The translations under genes and the position numbers were made by a program. 64,000 nt of DNA, from the NCBI RefSeq assembly GCF_016900875.1, contig NZ_JAFEUM010000010.1:51873-115872 (forward strand), read 5' to 3'. The notes under the pieces were generated by a model. That model was not told where the DNA came from. It worked only from the letters and a program-made list of their open reading frames with translations, and searched no databases. The DNA is from Vibrio ulleungensis. GTDB taxonomy: Bacteria > Pseudomonadota > Gammaproteobacteria > Enterobacterales > Vibrionaceae. This document shows, one piece after another, positions 1-9,182 of the stretch. The first letter of the stretch is position 1; each line of letters begins with the position of its first letter.

Positions 1-1126
1 CACTGCCAATGGAGCAAGCAAGGCGTTTACTAAAGTGATGAAGATCGAATGGTCGGTTTATCTCGACCAGTATTTTTTCCGCATACTCATCGGCGACTTT
101 TTCGCTTAATGGACGAGGAAATAGAATACCAAATTCATCCCCACCCAAATGACCGAGTATGGCGTCACTTGGAAGAAGTTTCTGTAGGCGATTAGCCACC
201 TCAACGATGACTTTGTCCCCAACGTGATGTCCTAGCGAGTCGTTCACATTTTTAAAGTTATCAATGTCTAAATAGAGCACCAATAACGGGGTGTCGCTTT
301 CGATCATTTTGGTTAATGACCCAGTAAACCCAGCCCGATTGTAAAGCTTGGTTAAGGCGTCAATATGGCTTTCTTGGTTCTCACACTGTTGTGCATCGCT
401 GTCGTGTGTTGCTTGCTCTGAAAGTAAAAATAAGCACGTATCTTGGCCGTAAAACAGACTGCTATCAGCTTTTAACCTGAGATGTCTATCGACAGGGCAG
501 TGGCTACTGGTAAAACAGTCCAGAGGCTCTTCTTTTACCAAGGTTTCTATTGGGACGTTGAACGCACGTTTACTGAGTGAGTCGACAAAGAGGCGATTAA
601 ACGGTTGTCCAAGCAACTCATTGTTATTGGTAAACCCAAGCAATCTTTTGCACGAGTCATTGATGAACACAACAACGTCATTTTCGACGATGACAACACC
701 ATCATTTATCAGTGCCGACAGTTTGGTGAATTTGGATTCAGAATGATGCAATGACTTAGCGAGTATTTGTTTTTCTGAGGTATCAACGGCGTGAAAGGAA
801 ATGCTTTCAATGTCGTCTCCACTTTGCAGTGGAGTAATACAGAAGTGCAAGCTCGACTCAAGATTCAAGTCATCGATGACAATTTCAGCTTGTAGAGATT
901 CGCCTTCAAAGCCTCTTTTGTAGTAGGGGGCAATTGAGTTATAAAACTTTTCACCCAATACGTCCTGATCATTGAGTCCAATTAGTTGTGCGAGATCCAA
1001 ACCAGCAATTTCACCATAGCGCTGATTGACAAAGCTATAGTTGTGATCGCGATCGAGCACCGCAAAGAAAAACGGACTCTCTTGCGAAAATGACGAAAAC
1101 CAATTGTGAAGCTGTTTTGACGGCAT
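1..1126 (-). CDS. PAS-GGDEF diguanylate cyclase-like protein, C-terminus cut off
   Basis: Reading the complement from an ATG at 1126 gives an open frame of about 375 codons that runs off the left edge. The N-terminal part (about residues 15-120) resembles a PAS sensor domain, with FFFAVLDRDHNYSFVN followed by YGEIAGLD. A second PAS-like segment containing INDGVVIVENDVVVFIN follows. A GGDEF domain begins near residue 270, with YLDIDNFKNVND and the intact signature GHLGGDEFGILF. The family makes cyclic di-GMP from two GTP. An EAL phosphodiesterase domain could follow outside the window, so cyclase-only activity is not shown. No membrane segment is visible, so a cytoplasmic sensor is likely. In-frame GTG codons lie just upstream, so the start is not certain. 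Confidence 0.85.
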   Translation of the reverse strand, partial: MPSKQLHNWFSSFSQESPFFFAVLDRDHNYSFVNQRYGEIAGLDLAQLIGLNDQDVLGEKFYNSIAPYYKRGFEGESLQAEIVIDDLNLESSLHFCITPLQSGDDIESISFHAVDTSEKQILAKSLHHSESKFTKLSALINDGVVIVENDVVVFINDSCKRLLGFTNNNELLGQPFNRLFVDSLSKRAFNVPIETLVKEEPLDCFTSSHCPVDRHLRLKADSSLFYGQDTCLFLLSEQATHDSDAQQCENQESHIDALTKLYNRAGFTGSLTKMIESDTPLLVLYLDIDNFKNVNDSLGHHVGDKVIVEVANRLQKLLPSDAILGHLGGDEFGILFPRPLSEKVADEYAEKILVEINRPFDLHHFSKRLACSIGS

Positions 1127-1207
1127 CCATATCACCAGAAAAATTTGAACAGGTCCCAAGCTTAGAGAGCTAAGCAAGAAAGAAGCAAAAAGTTACTTGT
1201 ATTGCTA

Positions 1208-1253
1208 TCGACTGACTCTAGAGAATCTTTAGCGTAAATTGGAGTCAGGTCGA
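1208..1253. repeat. Imperfect inverted repeat upstream of ubiT
   Basis: The arms TCGACTGACTC (1208-1218) and GAGTCAGGTCGA (1242-1253) are complementary apart from a one-base bulge, with about 23 bases between them. They lie in the 203-base gap between the divergent GGDEF gene and ubiT. The repeat could be a leader RNA hairpin or a protein site. Nothing else in the gap is recognisable. Confidence 0.3.
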
Positions 1254-1329
1254 TTTGACTTTAAACAGTGTAACGAGTGAAATCTTTAAGTACACTACCC
1301 TAAAATCACCCCTATAGTAGAGGATTTTC

Positions 1330-1854
1330 GTGCTTAATAAAGTTCGTAGTCATGTCGTGCAAAACGCAGCAACAATTTTTAGACCGCCGGCAAAATTATG
1401 CCCAGCCATCATACAAAAAAATGTACTATTAGAGACACTTAAAAAAGTCTTTCATGAGGCATTGGACGATGGAGATTTTGAGTTTTTAGATCAACAATGG
1501 CTAAAAGTGTCAGTACGCGATCTTGATGTCCACTGGTTTATCAGTTATCAAGACGACCAATTAGTGGTGTCCGATCAGGCTGAGCACCAAGTGCACTTTT
1601 CTGGCGATTTAAATGATTTGGTGCTGATAATGGGTCGCAAAGAAGATCCAGATACACTGTTTTTCCAACGCCGCTTACAAATTGAAGGTGACACTGAGTT
1701 GGGATTAGAGGTGAAAAACTTGATGGACAGTGTAGACTGGGATGCATTACCCGCCTTTTTGGTCACTGCTATCAAGCAATTAGCAAACTTTGTTGAGCAA
1801 GGAGTGGCGGATTCGAAACCAACCACGGACACCACACATGCTTATTCGAACTGA
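1330..1854 (+). CDS. ubiT: UbiT, SCP2-domain ubiquinone biosynthesis accessory factor
   Basis: The 174-residue protein begins at GTG with a purine-rich AGAGGA upstream. It matches the YhbT/UbiT family across its length, notably in RDLDVHWF, DPDTLFFQRRLQIEGDTELG and VKNLMDSVDWDALP, which form the lipid-binding SCP2 fold. In E. coli, UbiT works with UbiU and UbiV in oxygen-independent ubiquinone synthesis and is thought to bind the hydrophobic intermediates. UbiU and UbiV are not in this window. The last codons overlap the start of the next gene by 17 bases, so the two are probably co-transcribed. The assignment rests on recalled similarity to the E. coli protein. Confidence 0.85.
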   Translation: MLNKVRSHVVQNAATIFRPPAKLCPAIIQKNVLLETLKKVFHEALDDGDFEFLDQQWLKVSVRDLDVHWFISYQDDQLVVSDQAEHQVHFSGDLNDLVLIMGRKEDPDTLFFQRRLQIEGDTELGLEVKNLMDSVDWDALPAFLVTAIKQLANFVEQGVADSKPTTDTTHAYSN

Positions 1855-2341
1855 AGCACCGGCTGATATCCTATCTATTGATTCGCTACTAAAGGCGGCT
1901 TATCCCACCCACGCTGAAGCCGAGCTGGTTATGTCACTTCGCGAGAACGGACGCTTCACCCTGTCGTTGGTCGCATGCAGTGATGAAGGGCAAGTGATTG
2001 GTTATGCACTGTTTACCGCCGTGACTATTGGTGGCGAAGAACTAAACTGGCAAGCTCTAGAGCCCATCGCAGTACTTCCCGAAGCTCGAGGCGAGCACAT
2101 TGGCCAGCAGCTGATTGCTGAAGGTCTTGAAACACTCGCAGAGCTAGGGTACCCAGTATGTGTGGTGGTTGGTGATGATGCTTATTACAAGCAAAGTGGA
2201 TTTGTACCTGCGGACAAATTTAGTTTAAGTTGTAATCGACACACTGCAACGAGCGAGTTTCAGATTAACGAACTCTTGCCAAACAGCATCTCTTTGCAGC
2301 AGGGTGAAGTGTCGTACTCCCCTGAGTTTGATACTGAATAA
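1838..2341 (+). CDS. yhbS: YhbS-like GNAT N-acetyltransferase
   Basis: The ATG at 1838 is preferred over an in-frame upstream start because MLIRTEAPADILSIDSLLKAAY is the usual N-terminus of this family. The protein is 167 residues. The GNAT core is visible: LEPIAVLPEARGEHIGQQL is the acetyl-CoA-binding beta4-alpha3 segment, and VVVGDDAYYKQSGFVPA is the C-terminal core. The family transfers acetyl groups from acetyl-CoA; the substrate here is unknown. It overlaps ubiT by 17 bases, as expected for coupled translation, and the ubiT-yhbS pairing is also seen in E. coli. Confidence 0.75.
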   Translation: MLIRTEAPADILSIDSLLKAAYPTHAEAELVMSLRENGRFTLSLVACSDEGQVIGYALFTAVTIGGEELNWQALEPIAVLPEARGEHIGQQLIAEGLETLAELGYPVCVVVGDDAYYKQSGFVPADKFSLSCNRHTATSEFQINELLPNSISLQQGEVSYSPEFDTE

Positions 2342-2352
2342 TTGCAGTCGTT

Positions 2353-2772
2353 ATGAACAATCACACGCCAATATCAGAATCTGCCATGCTCCAAGAAATG
2401 GGGATTGACCTCTATTCGGTGCGCGACCCAGATTTTTTTGAAGCTACTGAAAAACATGTAATTGTACCTTCTGACGGCTGCAAGCTACTGCTGGTTGCGG
2501 ATATTCCACCCAACATGGACGAACTGTCTTATCTACAAAAAATATTGGCCACCTTGCCGCTTGATTTAGAACAGGCGGAGCGAGTAATGGCCGATGATCT
2601 TCAGCAAGTTTCGCTGGATGGCATAGAGTGGGTGTGGTTCTGTGGAAGCCCTTCAACACCGGTTGAAAATGTCAACGTGTTGAATTCTCAGCCGCTTTCA
2701 TTGCTGATGAACGATGTCGAGATGCGCCGTGAATTATGGAATCAAATTAAATCCTATAAGGCTGCTCAATGA
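2353..2772 (+). CDS. holD: DNA polymerase III psi subunit
   Basis: This 139-residue protein shows the HolD pattern: MLQEMGIDLYSVRDP near the N-terminus, then a central fold ending in WVWFCGS and a C-terminal helix rich in charged residues (MRRELWNQIKSYK). Psi joins chi in the clamp-loader complex and links the replisome to single-stranded DNA-binding protein. Its stop codon overlaps the rimI start in an ATGA junction, and holD-rimI is a classic gammaproteobacterial pair. Confidence 0.88.
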   Translation: MNNHTPISESAMLQEMGIDLYSVRDPDFFEATEKHVIVPSDGCKLLLVADIPPNMDELSYLQKILATLPLDLEQAERVMADDLQQVSLDGIEWVWFCGSPSTPVENVNVLNSQPLSLLMNDVEMRRELWNQIKSYKAAQ

Positions 2773-3260
2773 GCTCCCAAGCCTCCCAAATCATCGCTGA
2801 AGATACCCAGTTAGTTCGTCTTGATACGTCTCATAGTACAGCAATAATTGCCATCGAAAATGAGGTCCACACGCACCCGTGGAAAGCCTCAATGTTGACC
2901 AACTTTGACGGACGTGGCGCATGTAATTTTGGATTGCTCGATAAACAAAGTAGATTACTTGGCTACTTCTATGCGCAGAATATTGTCGGTGAAGTGTCGC
3001 TGCTTAACATTGCCGTTGCAAAGCCGTGGCAAGGGCGTGGAGTCGGTCGATTACTGCTTGAGTCGTTAGTTGAGAAAAGCGAAGCCGCCAACGCTGAAAC
3101 AGTATGGCTGGAAGTGCGGCAAAGTAACGTTGCCGCACTCAAGCTGTACGAGTCTGAAGGCTTTCATGAAGTTGATCGCCGCAGAGACTATTATCCTACC
3201 CAACAAGGTAAGGAAGATGCGATTGTTATGTGCTTAACTTTAGCCTTTTCTGGCTTCTAG
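2769..3260 (+). CDS. rimI: Ribosomal protein bS18 alanine N-acetyltransferase
   Basis: The 163-residue product has a GNAT domain with LLNIAVAKPWQGRGVGRLLL (the Q/RxxGxG acetyl-CoA loop), WLEVRQSNVAALKLYESEGF and YYPT, which together are the RimI signature. RimI acetylates the N-terminal alanine of ribosomal protein S18. The N-terminus is about 15 residues longer than in E. coli, so translation might also start further in, but the ATGA overlap with holD supports the listed start. No clear terminator follows. Confidence 0.9.
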   Translation: MSSQASQIIAEDTQLVRLDTSHSTAIIAIENEVHTHPWKASMLTNFDGRGACNFGLLDKQSRLLGYFYAQNIVGEVSLLNIAVAKPWQGRGVGRLLLESLVEKSEAANAETVWLEVRQSNVAALKLYESEGFHEVDRRRDYYPTQQGKEDAIVMCLTLAFSGF

Positions 3261-3370
3261 CCTCCAATCCAAAACAACCGCTCTAATTCGCTAACTTCGT
3301 AGAGACGTTTTTGTGTAGGTGATGCTAATAAATCAGCCGGTTTTCCTATACACACGATAATAATTGACGC

Positions 3371-3399
3371 TTTAGGTTAGTGTGCAACTTGGGTATAAT
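3371..3399 (+). promoter_or_regulatory. prfC: Candidate prfC promoter
   Basis: A perfect TATAAT lies at 3394-3399, with a weak TTTAGG 17 bases upstream at 3371-3376. The 267-base gap between rimI and prfC otherwise holds no gene. The expected leader would be about 120 bases. Only the -10 element is strong. Confidence 0.4.
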
Positions 3400-3527
3400 C
3401 CGCGCACACAAAATAGGTAACTTAGCTTTGGACAGTTGCATGTAACCCAACCGCATCCCCATTTGTACCGTATTTACATATTGTTTGAGGCCAACATACA
3501 TTGGCCAATCAACGACAGGACTTATTT

Positions 3528-5108
3528 ATGTCATTTCAACAAGAAGTGAGCAAGCGTCGTACGTTTGCCATTATCTCTCACCCGGATGCGGGTAAAACCA
3601 CCATTACAGAAAAAGTGCTGTTGTTTGGACGCGCGATCCAAACAGCGGGTACCGTAAAAGGCCGTGGTTCAAATCAACATGCAAAATCCGACTGGATGGA
3701 AATGGAAAAAGAGCGTGGTATCTCGGTAACGACCTCGGTCATGCAGTTTCCTTACAACGATGCGCTAGTTAACTTATTAGATACTCCAGGACACGAAGAT
3801 TTCTCGGAAGATACCTATCGTACTCTTACCGCCGTTGACTCGTGTCTAATGGTTATTGATGCCGCAAAAGGTGTCGAAGACCGTACGCGTAAGCTGATGG
3901 AAGTTACTCGTCTGCGTGATACGCCGATCGTTACTTTCATGAACAAACTCGACCGTGATATCCGCGATCCTATGGAGCTGCTGGATGAAGTTGAAGCAGA
4001 GCTGAAAATTTCTTGTGCTCCAATCTCGTGGCCAATTGGCTGCGGCAAAGAGTTTAAAGGTGTTTATCATATTCACCGTGACGAAACGATTTTGTATGAG
4101 ACTGGCCAAGGCCACACCATTCAAGATAAACGCGTTATTAAGGGATTGGATAATTCTGAGCTTGATGACGCTGTGGGCGAAGATCTGGCTGAGCAGTTAC
4201 GTGAAGAGTTGGAGCTTGTTATCGGTGCTTGTCCTGAATTTGATCAGGAGTTGTTCCTTGCCGGTGAACTAACACCAGTATTCTTTGGTACTGCTTTGGG
4301 TAACTTTGGCGTGGACCATATGCTGGATGGACTGACACAGTGGTGTCCAGAGCCTCAAGCTCGTCAAGCGAATGAGCGCGCGGTTGACGCGAACGAAGAA
4401 AAATTCTCGGGCTTTGTGTTTAAAATCCAAGCAAACATGGATCCTAAGCACCGTGACCGCATTGCATTTATGCGCATTGTATCGGGTACCTATAAGCAAG
4501 GTATGAAGATGAACCATGTACGCATGGGTAAAAACATCAACGTATCGGACGCCGTGACCTTTATGGCTGGTGATCGTTCTCGCGCAGAATTTGCTTATGC
4601 TGGCGATATAATTGGCTTGCACAACCATGGAACCATCCAAATTGGTGATACCTTTACCCAAGGTGAGTCACTCAAATTTGCCGGTATTCCTAACTTTGCT
4701 CCTGAACTGTTCCGCCGCATTCGCTTGCGTGATCCTTTAAAGCAAAAGCAGCTACTTAAAGGGTTGGTTCAGCTTTCAGAAGAGGGCGCAGTTCAAGTCT
4801 TCCGTCCTATGCAAAACAACGATCTGATCGTTGGTGCTGTGGGTGTACTTCAGTTCGATGTAGTTGTCGCTAGACTTAAATCTGAGTACAACGTTGAAGC
4901 GATTTATGAAAGCGTCAATGTCGCCACCGCTCGTTGGATTGAGTGCAGTGATGAGAAGAAGTTGGATGAGTTTAAACGTAAGAACCAAACTAACTTAGCC
5001 TTAGACGGTGGAGATAACTTGTCTTACATCGCACCGACCATGGTGAATTTGAACTTGGCTCAAGAGCGTTCTCCTGATATTCAATTTAGAGCAACGCGCG
5101 AGCACTAA
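3528..5108 (+). CDS. prfC: Peptide chain release factor 3 (GTPase)
   Basis: The ATG at 3528 gives 526 residues (E. coli about 529) and has GACAGGA as ribosome binding site about 9 bases upstream, so an in-frame TTG 27 bases earlier is not needed. The GTPase motifs are intact: SHPDAGKTT (P-loop), DTPGHEDFSEDTYRTL (switch II) and MNKLDRD (NKxD). RF3 releases RF1/RF2 from the ribosome after peptide release. It is followed by a terminator, so it is probably transcribed alone or as the end of the holD-rimI unit. Confidence 0.95.
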   Translation: MSFQQEVSKRRTFAIISHPDAGKTTITEKVLLFGRAIQTAGTVKGRGSNQHAKSDWMEMEKERGISVTTSVMQFPYNDALVNLLDTPGHEDFSEDTYRTLTAVDSCLMVIDAAKGVEDRTRKLMEVTRLRDTPIVTFMNKLDRDIRDPMELLDEVEAELKISCAPISWPIGCGKEFKGVYHIHRDETILYETGQGHTIQDKRVIKGLDNSELDDAVGEDLAEQLREELELVIGACPEFDQELFLAGELTPVFFGTALGNFGVDHMLDGLTQWCPEPQARQANERAVDANEEKFSGFVFKIQANMDPKHRDRIAFMRIVSGTYKQGMKMNHVRMGKNINVSDAVTFMAGDRSRAEFAYAGDIIGLHNHGTIQIGDTFTQGESLKFAGIPNFAPELFRRIRLRDPLKQKQLLKGLVQLSEEGAVQVFRPMQNNDLIVGAVGVLQFDVVVARLKSEYNVEAIYESVNVATARWIECSDEKKLDEFKRKNQTNLALDGGDNLSYIAPTMVNLNLAQERSPDIQFRATREH

Positions 5109-5144
5109 TGACGCTATAGATTCAGTGTTGATAGCAAAACAGTA

Positions 5145-5167
5145 GGGCAGAGTCATCTGCCCTTTTT
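5145..5167 (+). terminator. Rho-independent terminator after prfC
   Basis: The stem GGGCAGA/TCTGCCC has a GTCA loop and is followed by six T residues. It lies 37 bases after the prfC stop codon. Confidence 0.85.
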
Positions 5168-5286
5168 TGTGCCTCGTAGTCAGAGCAGTACGTGGGATAA
5201 CCCAGCCTATAAAAACCAACAGTTCATGAGTGACAGTAAATCGAACTAGCTTGATTGCATTTTGTCCCAACCAATTATCGACGGCC

Positions 5287-5318
5287 AAAAAAAACGGCCA
5301 CCATCAGGTCGCCGTTTT
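5287..5318 (-). terminator. Rho-independent terminator of the nucleoside ABC operon
   Basis: On the minus strand, AACGGCGACC pairs with GGTGGCCGTT across a TGAT loop with one mismatch, followed by eight T residues. It lies about 20 bases beyond the stop of the last permease gene. Confidence 0.85.
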
Positions 5319-5337
5319 AAATGTCTAAGTATTAACG

Positions 5338-6303
5338 CTATTCGCGTTCTTTACTGTACGGAACGCCAATCGCTTTAGGAGCGACGGATTTACCCATGAA
5401 GCCTGCTAGAAGCACTACGGTAAGGATATAAGGAACCGCTTCAATAGCTTGAACAGGGATCTCGTAACCACCTAATGTCTTACCTTGCAACTGTATTGCC
5501 ATGACGTCTAAGAAGCCAAACAGTAGACATGCGCCAAGTGCTGTAAACGGTCGCCATTTACCAAAGATAAGTGCAGCTAGAGCCATATAGCCCTTACCCG
5601 CAGACATATTTGGAATGAATTGAGCCGTTTGTGCAACCGATAGGTAAACGCCACCGATACCCACCAAAATACCACAGATGATTTGAGCGCTGTAACGCAT
5701 TTTAACCACGGAAATACCCGCAGTATCAACCGCAGATGGTGATTCACCCACCGCACGCAAACGCAGTCCGAAGCGCGTTTTAAACATCACAAACCAACAT
5801 AGAGGTACAGCAATAATCAGCATGTACTCAATTAGGGTACGTCCGCTCAGAAGTTCTGAGTAGATCAAACCGATTACTGGCACATCCGCAATCGCATCGG
5901 CACCAGGGAAGTAAATTGGTGCAAAACGAGCATCACCTGATAGCGCTGGAGTTTGACCGCCTTGGCTAAACCAGTGACGGCCAAGCGTTACTGTTAAACC
6001 GGCCGCCAAAATGTTGATCGCCATACCACTGACAACTTGGTCACCGCGGTGAGTGATGGAGGCAAAGCCGTGGATAAGCGACAGTAGAACTGACACTAAT
6101 ACGCCAGCGAACAGGCCAAGCATTGCAGAGCCTGTCATGTAGGCAACTGCAGCACCGGTAAAGGCCGAACCCAGTAACTTACCTTCAAGACCAATGTTTA
6201 CAACACCAGAGCGTTCAGAAAACATACCTGCCAGCGAGGCAAAGATAAGAGGTGTTGCAACACGAATGGTTGCATCCAACATTAAAATAATAGTCTCAAA
6301 CAT
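5338..6303 (-). CDS. BMP-type nucleoside ABC importer, permease 2
   Basis: The 321-residue, very hydrophobic protein has about eight to nine membrane segments. It carries the family hallmark SGVVNIGLEGKLLGSAF near the N-terminus and MRYSAQIICGILVGIGGVYLS near the middle. It belongs to the BPD_transp_2 permeases, such as B. subtilis NupQ/YufQ. It would form the inner-membrane channel with the next gene. Only two bases separate it from that gene, so it is the last cistron of the unit. The nucleoside substrate is inferred from the family and from the nearby deo genes. Confidence 0.85.
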   Translation of the reverse strand: MFETIILMLDATIRVATPLIFASLAGMFSERSGVVNIGLEGKLLGSAFTGAAVAYMTGSAMLGLFAGVLVSVLLSLIHGFASITHRGDQVVSGMAINILAAGLTVTLGRHWFSQGGQTPALSGDARFAPIYFPGADAIADVPVIGLIYSELLSGRTLIEYMLIIAVPLCWFVMFKTRFGLRLRAVGESPSAVDTAGISVVKMRYSAQIICGILVGIGGVYLSVAQTAQFIPNMSAGKGYMALAALIFGKWRPFTALGACLLFGFLDVMAIQLQGKTLGGYEIPVQAIEAVPYILTVVLLAGFMGKSVAPKAIGVPYSKERE

Positions 6304-6305
6304 AA

Positions 6306-7445
6306 TTAAGCCGCTCCCTCTTTAGACTTGTCCATGTTGTTAGAGCTTTTTTTAGAGCCAAACAGCTTGAGGTAAGTGCGCTCTAGGCTAGGTTTAAACA
6401 TGTACTCTAAGGCACCAGAGAACAAGATAACTAAACCTTGTAGAACGACAACGATGTTACGGTCAATACCGTATTCAAAACTAAGTTCTGCACCACCTTG
6501 GTACAAGAAACCAAATAGAAGACTCGCAAGTAAAATACCGATTGGGTGGTTACGCCCCATCAATGCTACAGCAATACCGGTGAAGCCGAAGCCTTCAACA
6601 AAGCCCAGTTTTACTTGGTGAAGCTCACCTTGCAATACGTTGAGACCGAAGAAGCCTGCCAACATGCCAGAGATAAGCATGGTCACAACGATCACTTTGA
6701 CATAGCTAATGCCCGCATAGCTTGCCGCAGTGGCGTTAGAGCCAATTGAGCGAATCGCATAACCCCAGCGCGTATGCCAAATGAATAACCACACGAAGAC
6801 ACAACATAGTAGAGCAAAGATAAAGCTAATATTGAGTGGGCTTGGTGAGACTTGCATACCAAAGACCGCCAATACTTCATGCATTTTTGGCAACCAACTG
6901 CTTACCGCAAATACACGGCTTTCTGCAGCCATCGTATTGTCTGGCTTAAGAATATTAACCAAAAGGTAAGCCATCAATGCAGAACCAATAAAGTTAAACA
7001 TGATGGTCGTGATCACGATGTGTGAGCCACGTTTGGCCTGTAAGTAAGCAGGGATAAATGCCCAAGCGGCACCAAATAAACCACCCGCCAATAACGCGAC
7101 AGGAATAGTAATAAACCAAGGAGCGTATTCACCTAGGGTTAGACAGACTAGGCCGATACCTAAACCACCAACGTATGCTTGACCTTCACCACCAATGTTA
7201 AACAGGTTAGCGTGAAACGCGACTGCAACCGCAAGACCAGTAAAGATAAATCCGGTTGCGTAATAGAGGGTATAACCAAACCCTTCAGCGTAACCAAATG
7301 CACCAATCCACATTGTTTTAGCGGCTTCTACAGGGCTTACGCCGATGTACATGAACAGGAACGCCGAAACCAAGAAGGCTACGAATACGTTAATGGCAGG
7401 CAGCAAGCCTACCGTGACCCATGCTGGGACTTTTGCTTGACTCAT
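6306..7445 (-). CDS. BMP-type nucleoside ABC importer, permease 1
   Basis: The 379-residue membrane protein resembles NupP/YufP permeases. It has the conserved ANLFNIGGEGQAYVGGLG and RSIGSNATAASYAGI segments and about nine to ten membrane helices. A charged tail rich in lysine and serine follows the last helix. It overlaps the ATPase gene by four bases (ATGA), which suggests translational coupling. It pairs with the 321-residue permease to form a heterodimeric channel. Confidence 0.85.
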   Translation of the reverse strand: MSQAKVPAWVTVGLLPAINVFVAFLVSAFLFMYIGVSPVEAAKTMWIGAFGYAEGFGYTLYYATGFIFTGLAVAVAFHANLFNIGGEGQAYVGGLGIGLVCLTLGEYAPWFITIPVALLAGGLFGAAWAFIPAYLQAKRGSHIVITTIMFNFIGSALMAYLLVNILKPDNTMAAESRVFAVSSWLPKMHEVLAVFGMQVSPSPLNISFIFALLCCVFVWLFIWHTRWGYAIRSIGSNATAASYAGISYVKVIVVTMLISGMLAGFFGLNVLQGELHQVKLGFVEGFGFTGIAVALMGRNHPIGILLASLLFGFLYQGGAELSFEYGIDRNIVVVLQGLVILFSGALEYMFKPSLERTYLKLFGSKKSSNNMDKSKEGAA

Positions 7446-9016
7446 GATACCTCTCCTTGAGTCTTATTCTGGTCTTTAAGATGTTCAGGCATTATGTTTG
7501 CCATCATCAGACCGAGAGTCTTCTCATCCGCTTGTTCTGCTGAAACTTCACCAACGATAGTGCCATCAAATACCACAATAATGCGATCCGATAAGTTGAG
7601 GATTTCATCCAACTCAGTCGATACCAATAAGACGGCCTTTCCATTGTCACGGGCATTGATGACTTGTTTATGAATGTACTCAATTGCACCAATATCAACA
7701 CCACGGGTCGGTTGGCCGACCAACAGTACATCAGGGTTTTGTTCCATTTCACGTGCAATGACGAGCTTCTGCTGGTTACCACCTGAGAAGTTTGCCGTTT
7801 TCAGATGCGGATCTTGTGGGCGAACGTCCCACTTGTCCATGCTCTCTTGACACGCTTTAAGGATGGCAGCTTTATCTTGCAGCATGCCTTTGTTGTATTC
7901 CGGCAGATTGTGGTAGCCAAGGATGTACGCTTCTTTTGCGTCAAACTTATTAATCAGACCTTGTTTATGTCGGTCTTCTGGAATGTGACCCACACCGATT
8001 GCGCGAATTTCTTGTGGGTCTTTAAGATTGTCGGCACTAATGGTGTTGCCGTTTAACTTAATTTCACCAGACGCAGGCTGCAAAATACCTGATAGCAGAC
8101 CCAAAATCTCAGATTGGCCGTTACCTGATACACCCGCGATACCAACGACTTCGCCTTCACGAACCGAGAAGTTCACTTTCTGAACTCGCTCAACACCGGC
8201 GTCATCAATAAAGGTAAGATCTTTAACAGTGATCAATTCCTTTTTGGGTTCAGCTGGACTGCGCTCTACTTTAAGACGTACCTTACGTCCAACCATCAGT
8301 TCCGCTAGCTGTTCTTGATCGGTATCTTTAGTCACCACGTGCGAAACCATGGTGCCTTGGCGCATCACCGAGATGTTGTCGGTGATGGCAAGCACTTCGC
8401 GCAGCTTATGCGTGATTATCATCACCGTAGTGCCACGTTCACGCAGTTTATCTAGAATTCTAAATAGGTGGTCGGCTTCTTGTGGCGTAAGAACACCCGT
8501 TGGCTCATCTAAAATTAGAATGCGAGCATCGCGGTACAACGCTTTTAGGATCTCAACGCGTTGTTGTAGACCCACTGGTAGCTCTCCAACGATGGCGTCT
8601 AGAGGGACTTCTAGTCCATACTCTTTAGAAATCGCTTTTAGCTTTTTACGCGCAGCACCTAAGCTTTCAGACAGTTTCCAACCGTCTTCCGCACCCAGAA
8701 TGATGTTTTCAAGAACCGTAAAGGTATCCACCAACATAAAGTGTTGGTGAACCATCCCGATCCCAGATGAGATTGCTTCTTGCGAGTTTGATGGCAAAAA
8801 GGGCTGACCATTAACTTTCATAGTGCCGCTGTCTGCGTGATAGAACCCGTAAATGATGCTCATAAGGGTTGATTTACCAGCACCATTTTCTCCAATGATG
8901 CCGTGTATAGTGCCTAATGGAACTTGGAGATCAATATCACGGTTGGCATGGACTGCGCCAAATCGCTTATTAATTCCATTCAGTTCTATGGCAAAGTCAG
9001 TATTCGCTGTGCTCAT
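7442..9016 (-). CDS. BMP-type nucleoside ABC importer, double ATPase
   Basis: Starting at the ATG at 9016 gives 524 residues; a TTG four codons upstream is the other option. The protein holds two fused nucleotide-binding domains. Domain 1 has GENGAGKST and LILDEPTGVL, with an altered signature LPVGLQQRVEI. Domain 2 has a degenerate P-loop (GVSGNGQSEI), an intact signature FSGGNQQKLVIARE and a Walker B segment VLLVGQPTRGVD in which glutamine replaces the catalytic glutamate. This asymmetry is usual for ribose/nucleoside-type ATPases. It energises uptake through the two permeases. Confidence 0.9.
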   Translation of the reverse strand: MSTANTDFAIELNGINKRFGAVHANRDIDLQVPLGTIHGIIGENGAGKSTLMSIIYGFYHADSGTMKVNGQPFLPSNSQEAISSGIGMVHQHFMLVDTFTVLENIILGAEDGWKLSESLGAARKKLKAISKEYGLEVPLDAIVGELPVGLQQRVEILKALYRDARILILDEPTGVLTPQEADHLFRILDKLRERGTTVMIITHKLREVLAITDNISVMRQGTMVSHVVTKDTDQEQLAELMVGRKVRLKVERSPAEPKKELITVKDLTFIDDAGVERVQKVNFSVREGEVVGIAGVSGNGQSEILGLLSGILQPASGEIKLNGNTISADNLKDPQEIRAIGVGHIPEDRHKQGLINKFDAKEAYILGYHNLPEYNKGMLQDKAAILKACQESMDKWDVRPQDPHLKTANFSGGNQQKLVIAREMEQNPDVLLVGQPTRGVDIGAIEYIHKQVINARDNGKAVLLVSTELDEILNLSDRIIVVFDGTIVGEVSAEQADEKTLGLMMANIMPEHLKDQNKTQGEVS

Positions 9017-9182
9017 GCTTTTATCCAATACTTTTATGTGCTTATCTCAGGCCGAAAATTTTCTATCTGGTTAACTCTTTTTACAGCATTTTGTGCGGTA
9101 ATTTTGCCATTATCTGGCGTGTTAATGGGTCATTATTTCAAAAGAGTTAGCGAGATAGTTATCGAGAAAATTATCGAGAAGC

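Noticed and set aside
3501..3527. Upstream TTG start for prfC
   Set aside because: The binding site GACAGGA lies between it and the ATG at 3528, and the usual RF3 N-terminus starts at that ATG.
4269..4661. 130-codon minus-strand frame inside prfC
   Set aside because: It lies fully inside prfC, and its sequence shows no protein-family features.
8349..8750. 133-codon plus-strand frame opposite the double ABC ATPase
   Set aside because: It is antisense to an intact, conserved gene and reads as low-complexity serine/arginine sequence.
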